A DNA stretch of 64,000 nt from Roseateles violae (GTDB lineage: Bacteria; Pseudomonadota; Gammaproteobacteria; Burkholderiales; Burkholderiaceae_C): positions 496,001-560,000 of the forward strand of contig NZ_JAUHHC010000001.1 in assembly GCF_030410485.1 (NCBI RefSeq), written 5' to 3'. The notes below the pieces were generated by a model that made no database searches, had not been told where the DNA came from, and saw only the letters and a list, made by a program, of their open reading frames with translations. Within the stretch, counting starts at the first letter, position 1, and each line of letters opens with the position of its first letter. A program made the translations under genes and the position numbers. Positions 36,373-46,959 of the stretch are shown here, one piece after another.

Positions 36373-36429
36373 TATAAAGTCGCCGCAAAGCCGCGCCACT
36401 ACTAGAGATGGCCACAGACTCGCGCCGGC

Positions 36430-36449
36430 GTGTACTCAAGTGTGTACTC
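36430..36449 (+). repeat. Left arm-type repeats GTGTACTC
   Basis: Two copies of GTGTACTC at 36430-36437 and 36442-36449, 12 bp apart, about 60 bp inside the left end. The same octamer occurs at the right end, suggesting integrase or excisionase binding sites. Confidence 0.55.
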
Positions 36450-36564
36450 GAATCGGACCGCCACCTCGCCAGCGGAGCGGGCTGGCCGGACCGCCCCGCA
36501 CCAATCTCCGACATGACGGCCTGAACGGCACCATCAGCCATGCAGCGATCTACTCGGATCGACT

Positions 36565-36861
36565 TTAGATGGTCTCGGCCGGCGGCATCGTCTCGGCCTT
36601 CATCGGGATCCCAAGACGTATGCTGACCGCCGGGGCCTCCGCCGACGTCACGTCCAGTGCCCGCCGCTTTGGCGCCACATACTGGGCCAGCTCGGCATAC
36701 ATGCGAGCCCGCAGCTCTGGCGGATTGTCCAGGTCCATCGCGATGGCAGCCATACCCTCGATGGGGTCGCATCCGAGCTGTTCCAGCCGCTCAATCACGT
36801 CGGCGGTCCTGCGGTTGACGGTGCCCGCGACCCTGCCTCCGGTTTTTCTGCCCAGTGCCAT
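36565..36861 (-). CDS. Hypothetical protein with GRKTGGRxxGTxN motif
   Basis: A 98-aa protein. The N terminus (G-R-K-T-G-G-R-V-A-G-T-V-N-R-R-T) and the middle segment with ARMYAELAQYVAPKRRALDV recall short phage proteins of the small-terminase-like or DUF5681 kind, in which R..AAK.AAPY.HP is common; this is a faint resemblance only. Its ATG is the first three bases of a perfect 17-bp palindrome (36861-36877), so its expression may be controlled there. It is divergent from the NYN-LOTUS gene. Confidence 0.55.
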   Translation of the reverse strand: MALGRKTGGRVAGTVNRRTADVIERLEQLGCDPIEGMAAIAMDLDNPPELRARMYAELAQYVAPKRRALDVTSAEAPAVSIRLGIPMKAETMPPAETI

Positions 36862-36877
36862 GCCTAAATTTTAGGCA
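36861..36877. promoter_or_regulatory. Perfect 17-bp palindrome, putative operator
   Basis: TGCCTAAATTTTAGGCA has 8-bp arms around one T. It covers the start codon of the leftward 98-aa gene and lies about 100 bp upstream of the NYN-LOTUS start, between two divergent genes. The AT-rich centre and lack of a T-run argue for an operator over a terminator. Confidence 0.5.
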
Positions 36878-36974
36878 GCGGAGCACGATTTTCATTGTGC
36901 TGAGAACACCCCTAGCGGGGCGACCATTTGATGAAGGGGTCGCATATCATCCCCGCCGCATAGGGGAGAACAAT

Positions 36975-37751
36975 ATGGGGCCGACAGAGCTCAATACAGA
37001 CGCCAAGGTGGCGGTGCTAGTGGACTGCGAGAACGCATCTCCAGACGTGCTGGAGTACGCCTTGCAGGTGGCCGCGCAGTTCGGCCGGGTGGTGCTGCGC
37101 CGGGGCTTCGGCAACCACAGCACCTTGGCCAACAAATGGCAGGATGCGCTGGTCAGGCGGGCCTTCACGCCCTGCCTGCAGTACACCTATTCGCCGGGCA
37201 AGAACACCTCGGACATCGCCCTGGCCATGGACGCCATCGAGGCCATGTTCGACCGGCGAGCCGACACCTTCTGCCTGGTCACCAGCGACTCCGATTTCGC
37301 CGGCCTGTGCCGCAAGCTGCGAGAACGCGGCGCCACCGTCCACATCGTCGGCGAGGCCAAGACGCCAGAAGCCCTGCGCAACGCCAGCGACCAGTTCTTC
37401 GAGTGGACTCCGGCCGATGCGCCCTCGGCCGGCGAGACATCCGTCCAAGTGGCCAAGCCCGCTTCGCCACCCAAGCCCAAGCAGCGGCCCAGGTCCGTGG
37501 TCAACGCGGTCAAGCTCATGGCCGCCGAGACGGCCGATGGCCGGGTGCATGTCAGCACCTTGGGCTCATACTTGCGCCGGACGGACCCCGCCTTCACGCC
37601 GCAGACGCTTGGCCACTCCGGCCTGGTCAGCATGCTCAAGACCTATGACTTGCTGAGCCTCCGCCAGGAACCCGGTGGACACTGGACGGTCGCGCTCGCC
37701 GCGCCCAAAGACGCTCCGCCGGCCGTAGCCGCCATCGACGCCGCCAACTGA
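36975..37751 (+). CDS. NYN-domain (PIN-like) nuclease with C-terminal LOTUS/OST-HTH domain
   Basis: A 258-aa protein. Residues 10-143 form a NYN (PIN-like) domain with acidic residues at the expected places: D17 in LVDCEN, D80 in KNTSDIAL, and D105/D107 in TSDSDF. A Pro/Lys-rich linker (150-172) leads to an OST-HTH/LOTUS winged helix (173-242), an RNA-binding module. NYN domains cut RNA in characterised members. GGGGAG precedes the ATG. It lies 22 bp ahead of hsdM on the same strand and is probably cotranscribed with the restriction-modification operon. Confidence 0.82.
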   Translation: MGPTELNTDAKVAVLVDCENASPDVLEYALQVAAQFGRVVLRRGFGNHSTLANKWQDALVRRAFTPCLQYTYSPGKNTSDIALAMDAIEAMFDRRADTFCLVTSDSDFAGLCRKLRERGATVHIVGEAKTPEALRNASDQFFEWTPADAPSAGETSVQVAKPASPPKPKQRPRSVVNAVKLMAAETADGRVHVSTLGSYLRRTDPAFTPQTLGHSGLVSMLKTYDLLSLRQEPGGHWTVALAAPKDAPPAVAAIDAAN

Positions 37752-37773
37752 TCTACGCATTCCCTTTCGACCC

Positions 37774-39331
<1,558 letters not shown>

Positions 39332-39342
<11 letters not shown>

Positions 39343-40729
39343 AGCTGTGGAGACAGTCTATGGCTCGATGCCCGCGAATTTAACTTGCGCTAAGTTGCGC
39401 GACCTATGTGTCGAATCTGGAATACAAACCGGGCCGTTCGGTAGTCAACTTCACCAGGAGGACTACGTAGAAAAAGGAACGCCCATCATCACGGTTGAAC
39501 ACCTTGGCGAAAATCGGATTGTTCACTCCAACCTGCCGAAGGTGTCAGACGACGACAAAGCCAGACTTAATAAATATGCCCTCAAGGCTGGCGACATAGT
39601 GTTTAGTCGCGTTGGATCGGTTGACCGTCGCGCTCTAGTTCAACCGGCGGAAGATGGTTGGCTGTTTTCTGGCCGCTGCCTGCGAGTTCGACCGAATGCG
39701 AGTGAGCTTGATGCACAGTGGCTGTCGTACTTTTTCGGGTTGCCGGCCTTTAAGGCGTACATCAGAAGCATTGCAGTAGGGGCAACTATGCCCTCTCTCA
39801 ACACCAAGATTCTGAGCGATGTACCAATTTACTTTCCCGACCTTGCAACTCAACGAAACGCGGCGTTTGCTCTAGCCAAACTCGACGACCGAATCACCCT
39901 CCTTCGCGAAACCAACGCCACCCTAGAAGCCATCGCCCAGGCGCTGTTCAAGTCGTGGTTCGTGGACTTCGACCCCGTGCGCGCCAAGCGCGACGGCCGC
40001 GCACCCGACGGCATGGACGAAGCCACCGCTGCCCTCTTTCCCGACAGCTTCGAGGGCTCGGAGTTGGGGGCGGCGCCGAGGGGGTGGCGCGTTTGCCGCG
40101 TCGAAGACTTTGCAGACCGAGTAGGCATGGGGCCGTTCGGTTCCAACATTAAGGTCGAGACCTTCGTTGATTCAGGGATTCCGGTGATCAGCGGCCAACA
40201 TCTGAAGCAGTTCCTCGTTGAGGACACAACGTTCAACTTCATCACCAAAGACCATGCAGAACGATTGACGAAATCCTGCGTTCAAGCCGGTGATGTCATC
40301 TTCACGCACGCCGGTAGCATTGGCCAAGTCGCCCTGCTTCACAAGCACGCTGCCTTCAGCAAGTACGTGCTGTCCCAACGTCAGTTTTTCCTGAGATGTA
40401 GAACTGAGCTGATGACGCCCGAGTGGATAGCCCACTACTTCAAGACCTCGGCTGGCCAGCATCAGTTACTGGCTAATACATCGCAGGTCGGCGTGCCCTC
40501 TATCGCTCGACCAGTTAGCTACCTTCGATCAATCCAATTGGTGGTCCCTCCCCCGGTGTTGTGCAGCAGGTTTGCCGAAGTCTGCTCGTCCATCACAGAC
40601 GGTGTCATGGCCAACCGAAAGCACATCACCACACTGACAAACCTGCGCGACGCCCTCCTCCCCCGCCTGATACCGGGTCAGCTACGATTGTCAGAGGTGG
40701 CAGAGGCCATCAAGGAAGCCCTGGCATGA
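39332..40729 (+). CDS. hsdS: Type I restriction-modification specificity subunit
   Basis: A 465-aa HsdS with two target recognition domains (about residues 15-175 and 245-410), each with the same frame: [20 protein letters not shown] and [20 protein letters not shown]. Between and behind them are conserved helical spacers ([39 protein letters not shown]) that bind HsdM. The recognition domains decide the bipartite DNA target, which cannot be read here. The G+C of both domains is clearly below that of the spacer helices, as expected for exchanged modules. Confidence 0.93.
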
Positions 40730-40901
40730 CCGCAGCGCTACCACCCCAGCCTTGCAGGTCTGCAGGCGCTCTGGAGCCGCCTGCAGCCGCCCAGGTCCGG
40801 TCTGTGCGCACGAGGGTGACCGAAACATCGCGGGCCGCATAGACTTCGGCGGCAGTCTTGACCAGCACCTCGGCCGAAGAGCCAGGTCCAGGGAGGAGCA
40901 G

Positions 40902-43900
40902 ATGACGGAAGACCAACTCGAACAGGAAGCCTTGGGCTGGCTCGCAGACCTGGGATGGGTCCACCATCACGGTCTGACCATCGCACCTGACGGCGAGAAC
41001 CCCCAGCGCAGCGACTTCCGCCAGGTACTGCTGCGCGACCGGCTTGCCTTGGCCATCCATCGTCTGAACCCGAACATCCCGGCCAGCGCCCGCGAGGATG
41101 CGATCTCACGGGTGCTGGACCTCGGCATCCCGGCCCTGCTGTCTGCCAACCGCGCCTTCCACAAGCTGCTGGTCGGCGGCGTGCCGGTGCAGTACCAGAA
41201 GGACGGCGAGACCCGTGGCGACTTCGTCCGCCTGATCGACTGGGGCAACGTCGCCAGCAACGAGTGGTGGGCGGTCAACCAGTTCACGATCAAGGGCGCG
41301 CACCACACGCGCCGGCCGGACATCGTCCTCTTCGTCAACGGCATGCCGCTGGTGCTGATCGAGCTGAAGAACCCGGCCGACACGCAGGCCGACATCTGGA
41401 AGGCCTTCGACCAGATTCAGACCTACAAGGCCCAGATCCCCGACGTGTTCCAGTACAACGAGGTGCTGGTGATCTCGGACGGCAGCCAGGCGCGCATGGG
41501 CTCGCTCTCGGCCGATGAGGAGCGCTTCCAGCAGTGGCGCACGATCACCGGCTTCGACCTGGACCCGCTTGGCCAGTTCAATGAACTGGAAACCCTGGTG
41601 CGCGGTGCCTTGGCCCCCGCGATGCTGCTGGACTACCTGCGCTACTTCGTTCTCTTCGAGGATGACGGTCGTCTGATCAAGAAGATCGCCGGCTACCACC
41701 AGTTCCATGCGGTGCGGGCGGCCATCGAGCATGTGGTCGCGGCCTCCAGGCCCGACAGCAGTGCCGTGCTGCGCGGCAAGGGCGGCGTGGTCTGGCACAC
41801 CCAGGGCAGCGGCAAGAGCATCACAATGACCTGCTTCGCCGCCCGGGTGATGCAAGAGCCGGCCATGGAGAACCCCACCATCGTCGTGATCACCGACCGC
41901 AACGACCTGGACGGCCAGTTGTTCGGCGTGTTCAGCCTGGCTCAGGACCTGCTGCGCGAGCAGCCCGTGCAGGCCGGCACGCGGCAGGAACTGCGCGCCA
42001 TGCTGGCCAACCGGCCCTCGGGCGGCATCGTCTTCGCGACCATCCAGAAATTCATGCCCGGGGAGGATGAGGACATCTTCCCGACGCTCTCCAACCGCCA
42101 CAACATCGTCGTCATCGCCGACGAGGCCCACCGCACGCAGTACGGCTTTGAAGCCAAGCTCAAGGAGGTCAAGGCTCGCGGCGGGCAGGCGTCGGCCGCG
42201 TTGCTTGCCGATGGAGGGGATCCTGCGCGTGTGGCGGGCGATTTTGAATCCCCGGAATACCAGACCAAGTACCAGGTCGGCTACGCCCAGCACCTGCGCG
42301 ACGCGCTGCCCCATGCCACCTTCGTGGCCTTCACCGGCACGCCAGTGTCGGCCACCGACCGCGACACCCGGGCCGTGTTCGGCAACTACATCCATGTCTA
42401 CGACATGCTGCAGGCCAAGGAAGATGGCGCCACCGTGGCCATCTACTACGAGTCGCGCCTGGCCAAGCTGCGCCTGAACGAAGAGGAGCTGACCACCATC
42501 GACGACGAGGTGGACGAACTGGCCGAAGACGAGGAGGAAAGCACCCAAGCAAGGCTCAAGAGCCGTTGGGCGGCGCTGGAGAAGGTGGTCGGGGCCGGGC
42601 CTCGCGTGGCCAGCGTGGCGGCCGACCTGGTGACCCACTTCGAGTCTCGCGACGCCGCCCAGCGCGGCAAGGCCATGGTTGTGGCGATGAGCCGCGACAT
42701 CTGCGTCCACCTCTACGACGAGATCGTCAAGCTTCGTCCGGAATGGCATGACCCAGACCCCGAGAAGGGCGTCGTCAAGATCGTCATGACCGGATCGGCC
42801 AGCGACAAGGCCCTGCTGCGCCCGCACATCTACAGTAGCCAGGTCAAGAAGCGGCTGGAGAAGCGCTTCAAAGACCCCGGTGACCCGCTCAAACTTGTGA
42901 TCGTGCGCGACATGTGGCTCACCGGCTTCGACGCCCCCTGCGTGCACACCATGTACGTGGACAAGCCGATGAAGGGCCACAACCTCATGCAGGCCATCGC
43001 CCGCGTGAACCGCGTCTTCAAGGACAAGCAAGGCGGCCTGGTGGTCGACTACATCGGCATCGGCAACGAGCTGAAGGAGGCCATGCGCGAGTACACGGCC
43101 AGCAAGGGCCGGGGCCGGCCGACCGTCGATGCGCATGAGGCCTACGCGGTGCTGGCCGAGAAGCTCGACGTGCTGCGTGCCATGCTGCACGGCTACGACT
43201 GGAGCGGCTTCCTGACCGGCGGCCACAGGACCTTGGCTGGCGCGGCCAACCATGTGCTGGGCCTGAAGGTCGAGGGCAACCGCGACGGCAAGAAGCGCTT
43301 CGCCGACGCCGCGCTGGCTATGAGCAAGGCGTTCACGCTGTGCTGCACGCTGGACGAGGCCAAGGCCGTGCGCGAGGAAGTGGCCTTCCTGCAGGCCGTC
43401 AAGGTGATCCTGACCAAGCCCGACATCTCGCGGCAGAAGAAGACCGACGAGCAGCGCGAGCAGGCGATCCGCCAGATCATCAGCCAGGCCGTCGTGTCCG
43501 ACAGCGTGGTCGACATCTTCGATGCGGTCGGCCTGGACAAGCCGAACATCGGCCTGCTTGACGACGAGTTCCTGGCCCAGGTGAAGAACCTGCCCGAGCG
43601 CAATCTGGCCGTCGAGCTGCTGGAGCGGCTGCTGGAAGGTGAGATCAAGTCCAAGTTCGCCACCAACATCGTTCAGCAGAAGAAATTCTCTGAGCTGTTG
43701 GGCAATGTGATCACGCGCTACCAGAACCGCTCCATCGAGACCGCCCAGGTCATGGAAGAACTGGTTCAGATGGCCAAGAAGTTCCGCGAGGCGGCCTCGC
43801 GCGGCGAGGACCTGGGGCTGACCGACGACGAGGTCCGCTTCTACGACGCCTTGGCCAACAACGAATCGGCGGTCAGGGAACTGACCGACGAGACGCTGAA

Positions 43901-44099
43901 GAAGATCGCGCACGAGCTCACCGAGAACCTGCGCAAGAACCTGAGCGTGGACTGGTCAGAGCGTGAGAGCGTGCGAGCCAGCCTGCGGCTGATGGTCAAG
44001 CGCATCCTGCGCAAGTACAGGTACCCGCCGGACATGCAAGAGGCTGCGGTGGAGCTGGTGCTGCAGCAGGCGCAGGCGCTGGGCGAGGCCTGGGTCTGA
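40902..44099 (+). CDS. hsdR: Type I restriction endonuclease subunit
   Basis: A 1065-aa HsdR. The nuclease domain has D140 and E154-x-K156 (PD-(D/E)xK family), followed by the translocase motor with Walker A QGSGKS (301-306) and DEAH (407-410), helicase C motifs and a helical C-terminal part that docks to the methylase. It cuts DNA far from unmethylated target sites after ATP-driven translocation. The ATG at 40902 is backed by GGGAGGAG five bases upstream; an open extension of 50 codons is not protein-like. The 172-bp gap after hsdS holds no recognised gene. Confidence 0.95.
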   Translation: MTEDQLEQEALGWLADLGWVHHHGLTIAPDGENPQRSDFRQVLLRDRLALAIHRLNPNIPASAREDAISRVLDLGIPALLSANRAFHKLLVGGVPVQYQKDGETRGDFVRLIDWGNVASNEWWAVNQFTIKGAHHTRRPDIVLFVNGMPLVLIELKNPADTQADIWKAFDQIQTYKAQIPDVFQYNEVLVISDGSQARMGSLSADEERFQQWRTITGFDLDPLGQFNELETLVRGALAPAMLLDYLRYFVLFEDDGRLIKKIAGYHQFHAVRAAIEHVVAASRPDSSAVLRGKGGVVWHTQGSGKSITMTCFAARVMQEPAMENPTIVVITDRNDLDGQLFGVFSLAQDLLREQPVQAGTRQELRAMLANRPSGGIVFATIQKFMPGEDEDIFPTLSNRHNIVVIADEAHRTQYGFEAKLKEVKARGGQASAALLADGGDPARVAGDFESPEYQTKYQVGYAQHLRDALPHATFVAFTGTPVSATDRDTRAVFGNYIHVYDMLQAKEDGATVAIYYESRLAKLRLNEEELTTIDDEVDELAEDEEESTQARLKSRWAALEKVVGAGPRVASVAADLVTHFESRDAAQRGKAMVVAMSRDICVHLYDEIVKLRPEWHDPDPEKGVVKIVMTGSASDKALLRPHIYSSQVKKRLEKRFKDPGDPLKLVIVRDMWLTGFDAPCVHTMYVDKPMKGHNLMQAIARVNRVFKDKQGGLVVDYIGIGNELKEAMREYTASKGRGRPTVDAHEAYAVLAEKLDVLRAMLHGYDWSGFLTGGHRTLAGAANHVLGLKVEGNRDGKKRFADAALAMSKAFTLCCTLDEAKAVREEVAFLQAVKVILTKPDISRQKKTDEQREQAIRQIISQAVVSDSVVDIFDAVGLDKPNIGLLDDEFLAQVKNLPERNLAVELLERLLEGEIKSKFATNIVQQKKFSELLGNVITRYQNRSIETAQVMEELVQMAKKFREAASRGEDLGLTDDEVRFYDALANNESAVRELTDETLKKIAHELTENLRKNLSVDWSERESVRASLRLMVKRILRKYRYPPDMQEAAVELVLQQAQALGEAWV

Positions 44100-44169
44100 G
44101 ACAGGGCACCACGATTACAGGCATTCACAACACCGGGTCGCGCCTCCTGCGCGTGCCAGGCAGAACACC

Positions 44170-44619
44170 ATGACAGTTGAGCAACAAATCCCTCGTCCAG
44201 CTGCGGCGCTACGGCAATCCTACGAGGCCACTCTGTTCGAGGTGCTGGAGGCAGCGCCGGCCGTGTTCCGGATCGGCGATGGCGGCACCTGCATCGACGC
44301 CTGGTTGGCCTCGGTGGGTGCGCGCTCGGCCTGCATCATCACTGCCTGGAACCCGTTCAGCGCGTCGACACTGCCGGAACAGAACCACGCTCGGCAGCAG
44401 CGCCTGCTCGCTAGCATCGAAGCGGCCTCACTGCGCTGGCTACCGGCTCAGGGTCGCGACCCGTCTGGCGAATGGCCACCTGAGCCGAGCCTTTGCGTGC
44501 TGGACATGGACGAGCACCAGATCGACGCCTGGCTGCAGGAGTTCGAACAATATGCGGCTGTGGTTCTGATCCACTTTGAAGGCTGCCATCTGCGCTGGCA
44601 TCCCGGTGTGACCCTCTAA
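44170..44619 (+). CDS. DUF3293 family protein
   Basis: A 149-aa protein with the DUF3293 landmarks: the ITAWNPFS segment, a conserved Asn-His...Gln (NHARQQRLL), GEWPPEPSLCVL and a C-terminal hydrophobic strand. The family has no known role and is often a single-gene neighbour of other genes. It lies 70 bp after hsdR on the same strand and could be cotranscribed. The ribosome-binding site is weak. Confidence 0.75.
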   Translation: MTVEQQIPRPAAALRQSYEATLFEVLEAAPAVFRIGDGGTCIDAWLASVGARSACIITAWNPFSASTLPEQNHARQQRLLASIEAASLRWLPAQGRDPSGEWPPEPSLCVLDMDEHQIDAWLQEFEQYAAVVLIHFEGCHLRWHPGVTL

Positions 44620-44902
44620 TCCGGCAACGCCGGTCCACTGATCACGCCTCCACGGGCATCGCCCGCCGGGCACTTCCCCGTCGCTCGCGAGGCAGGGTAC
44701 TTCGGGTCCCAAAGCCCCCCGGGGGTCGACTGCTTGGTCCGCCCCCCCAGGGGATGACAGCTGGAAGATGAACCGATAGTCTTCAAGCTGCTGGACGCAG
44801 CGGTCAGTCACCGAGCTCAGGCCGGGGCTGACCGCGAGGAAGAGGCCTTCCGCCGTCGACGTGGCGATGCCAGCGCTGTGCAAGCTGAGTTCCGCGAGGG
44901 GT

Positions 44903-45091
44903 ATGGCAATGAAGCAACTGGAGCACCTGAAGGATCTGCGCGACCGCGAGGTGGCGAAGCATGGGCAGGACGACCTGTTCGTGAAGCAGTTGGACGCGCA
45001 GATCCAGGGCCTGGAGCGCCAGCAGCGCCAGGACTACAAGACGGAGCAGAAGGTCTTCGGGATGACGTTCGGCCAGCCGGGTCGGAAGTAG
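44903..45091 (+). CDS. Small coiled-coil-like protein, 62 aa
   Basis: A hydrophilic helical protein with KQLEHLKDLRDREVAKHG and KQLDAQIQGLERQQRQD, rich in Gln, Lys, Asp and Leu in heptad-like spacing, ending in FGMTFGQPGRK. GAGGGG precedes; the ATG at 44909 is an equally good start. The first of four small rightward genes in the middle of the island. Function unknown. Confidence 0.55.
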   Translation: MAMKQLEHLKDLRDREVAKHGQDDLFVKQLDAQIQGLERQQRQDYKTEQKVFGMTFGQPGRK

Positions 45092-45156
45092 GCCGCCCAT
45101 AGCGCACCGGCGACCCGGATGACCCGGGCAAGTACACGCGGCGAAGGAGATCGACC

Positions 45157-45357
45157 ATGCCACGGCCAGAGACAGCGCAGGATCAGCACGACGAGGAGAA
45201 CCTGGGGCGGCCAGCGAAGCTGGCGCCTCACTCCGAGCTGAAGGCTTTGCTGCGCAAGAACAGCAAGGCTTCCTCGCCGACAAAGTCCTCGGCGGATTCC
45301 AAGGCGATGCCTACGGACCCGCTGGTGGAGCGGCTCAAAAAGCTCGCCTCCCGCTAG
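45157..45357 (+). CDS. Small hydrophilic protein, 66 aa
   Basis: A Lys/Ser/Pro-rich protein with no hydrophobic segment; the C-terminal part (DPLVERLKKLASR) is a likely amphipathic helix. GAAGGAG stands 7 bases before the ATG. Two other frames are open here, one of them 123 codons without a start codon, but the strong ribosome-binding site favours this frame. No family recognised. Confidence 0.55.
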   Translation: MPRPETAQDQHDEENLGRPAKLAPHSELKALLRKNSKASSPTKSSADSKAMPTDPLVERLKKLASR

Positions 45358-46317
45358 GGCTGCAGGCGGCGGCGCTCGCCCCGTCGCGCAAGTTCGCCAA
45401 CGCCGCAGAGGCCATCGGCCTCTCTGCCCCCAAGGTCTACGAGATGACGCCGGGCAGTGTCCATCAGGCCGCCGCCAGTTTGGCTCAAGAGTGACTACCG
45501 GCAAGCACTGTTCTTAGCCGAGTGCGGACCACCGGGATCATCCTGAACGCCGGCGGGTTGAAGGGCTGCGGGGTCAGGCAATGACAAGGCGGCCTGCACG
45601 ATCCAGCTACGGCGAAATTCGTTGCGCGGAAGGCAGAGTTGAAGTCCGCGAGCAGATACGACAGACATCGCAGAGAGGGTGTGCGAGGCGGAATCCGGAT
45701 GGGAACCCAAGGCCCCGGGGATATCGAGCTTGGGGCCGCATGGGGGGCCGCCGGCGGGGTGACCATCCTTCCGGGTTGCAAGCCCACCCTTCCTGGAACG
45801 CTCCGATTCAACTCGACGCCCACGCTCCTGGCCTGAGCCTGCGCCGGTCGACCAGCCAGCCGCTGCAGCACCTGTGCCTACTGGCGATCTACAGCCGGCA
45901 GGCCGAGTCCGACAGCTTCACTATCTTCTCCGCACGCACTTCGGCGCATCACAAGGCCGGCGAGTCGATCAAGGTGAAGGCCGAGCAGCAGGACAGGCAA
46001 GCCGTTTCCGTGATCGACAGGGTGAGCACTGGGACGACGCGAGACGACCAGCCTCCACCTCAATCCGATGAGCTAGATCGACGTGTACGCTGCTCGCGCT
46101 GCTGTGCAGGCGTGACGGTGGACATGTGGGTGTTGCGCGCGGCCTAGAGATGACCGAGACTGGATTGGTCTCGTCGCCCACCGGCATGCGCGTCGTCCGC
46201 TTCTAGTTCCCCGGCGACTCCCTGCCCGTGAGGGAAGGGGCAAATACAAGACCGCTGAGTTTCTGCATTTCGGCAGTAGCGGCAACTTGGTCACGAACGA
46301 CTGGAAGGAGCAGCCGA
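45358..46317. other. About 960 bp of island DNA without a confident gene
   Basis: No reading frame here combines a ribosome-binding site, a start codon and a protein-like sequence. Several frames stay open for 60-190 codons on both strands, but their products are rich in Arg, Pro, Gly and lack domains. The stretch could be a degenerate gene, a noncoding RNA locus, or the island's replication origin. Nothing more can be supported. Confidence 0.5.
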
Positions 46318-46488
46318 ATGGCGAAGGTTATCGAGCGGGGTCCGGTGCCGCAGGATCACCCGATGTTTTCGGGTGGGCCGCAGGTGTTCTCGCCCCTCGC
46401 GTTCAAGCGGTCTTCCAAGACTTCTCCGAACGCTACGGCTGGGGCAACCCCGGCCGTCCCGGCCGCGAAGGAGCCGCCAAAGAAGTAG
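46318..46488 (+). CDS. Small protein, 56 aa
   Basis: GGAAGGAG lies 7 bases before the ATG, a very good ribosome-binding site. The product begins MAKVIERGPVPQDHPMF, continues with GGPQVFSPLAFKRSS, and ends in an Ala/Pro/Lys-rich tail. It has no hydrophobic segment. It precedes another small gene by 72 bp. No family recognised. Confidence 0.55.
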   Translation: MAKVIERGPVPQDHPMFSGGPQVFSPLAFKRSSKTSPNATAGATPAVPAAKEPPKK

Positions 46489-46560
46489 CCTCGACACAGC
46501 CACCCAGACCGGCGTCGTGACTTCGCCGGCCGAGCAAGAAGCTGTCAAAGAAGGAACGCA

Positions 46561-46830
46561 ATGGCATCGTCTTCGAAGAAGCCCTCCGAGCAAGCGCCGA
46601 GGGTGATCGACCCAAGCGACCCGCTGCACGCTGCGGTGGAGAACCTGTTCGTCGGGATGTCGCCAACGCAGCGAGCCGAGGCGATGATCGACTTCGTCCA
46701 GAGCCTGGGCAAGACGGCCCCGTCCGACAGCACCGAGGACAGCCCCGAGATTGGCGCCAAGCGGCTCGCCCGGTTCAAGCACCAGAACGCGCAATTCAAG
46801 GCGCAGAGCGGGATCAAAAAGGGCGACTGA
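46561..46830 (+). CDS. Small acidic/basic protein, 89 aa
   Basis: AAGGA lies close to the ATG. The product has a predicted helical middle (DPLHAAVENLFVGMSP...RAEAMIDFVQSLG) and a basic end with RLARFKHQNAQFKAQ. It is the last of four small rightward genes and is followed by a terminator at 46934-46958. No family recognised. Confidence 0.6.
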   Translation: MASSSKKPSEQAPRVIDPSDPLHAAVENLFVGMSPTQRAEAMIDFVQSLGKTAPSDSTEDSPEIGAKRLARFKHQNAQFKAQSGIKKGD

Positions 46831-46933
46831 AGCCCCTGCCGGACGACCCAATGTGCCCGGCTTCCATGCCCCTGACCCGAGGCTGGTCGAGTACTAGCTT
46901 CGTTCGAGAATTGACCTGCGCGCGATCCAGCTG

Positions 46934-46958
46934 CTGCGCGGCGCCGCCAGTTTTTTTT
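46934..46958 (+). terminator. Rho-independent terminator of the small-gene cluster
   Basis: CTG-GCGG/CCGC-CAG hairpin (46934-46950) followed by eight T. It lies between the last rightward small gene and the stop of the leftward polymerase-like gene. Confidence 0.7.
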
Positions 46959-46959
46959 A

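Noticed and set aside
40710-41060. A 116-codon minus-strand frame covering the hsdS-hsdR gap
   Set aside because: Part of it looks protein-like, but more than half lies opposite the start of hsdR and there is no ribosome-binding site.
41106-43913. A 935-codon open frame on the minus strand opposite hsdR
   Set aside because: HsdR on the plus strand has all motifs; the antisense product has no domain, is rich in Val/Leu/His/Gln/Asp, and such frames are common opposite G+C-rich genes.
44878-45102. Alternative frame starting with GTG that overlaps the 62-aa gene
   Set aside because: After the overlap the product becomes Arg/Pro/Gly-rich; the other frame has the better start and composition.
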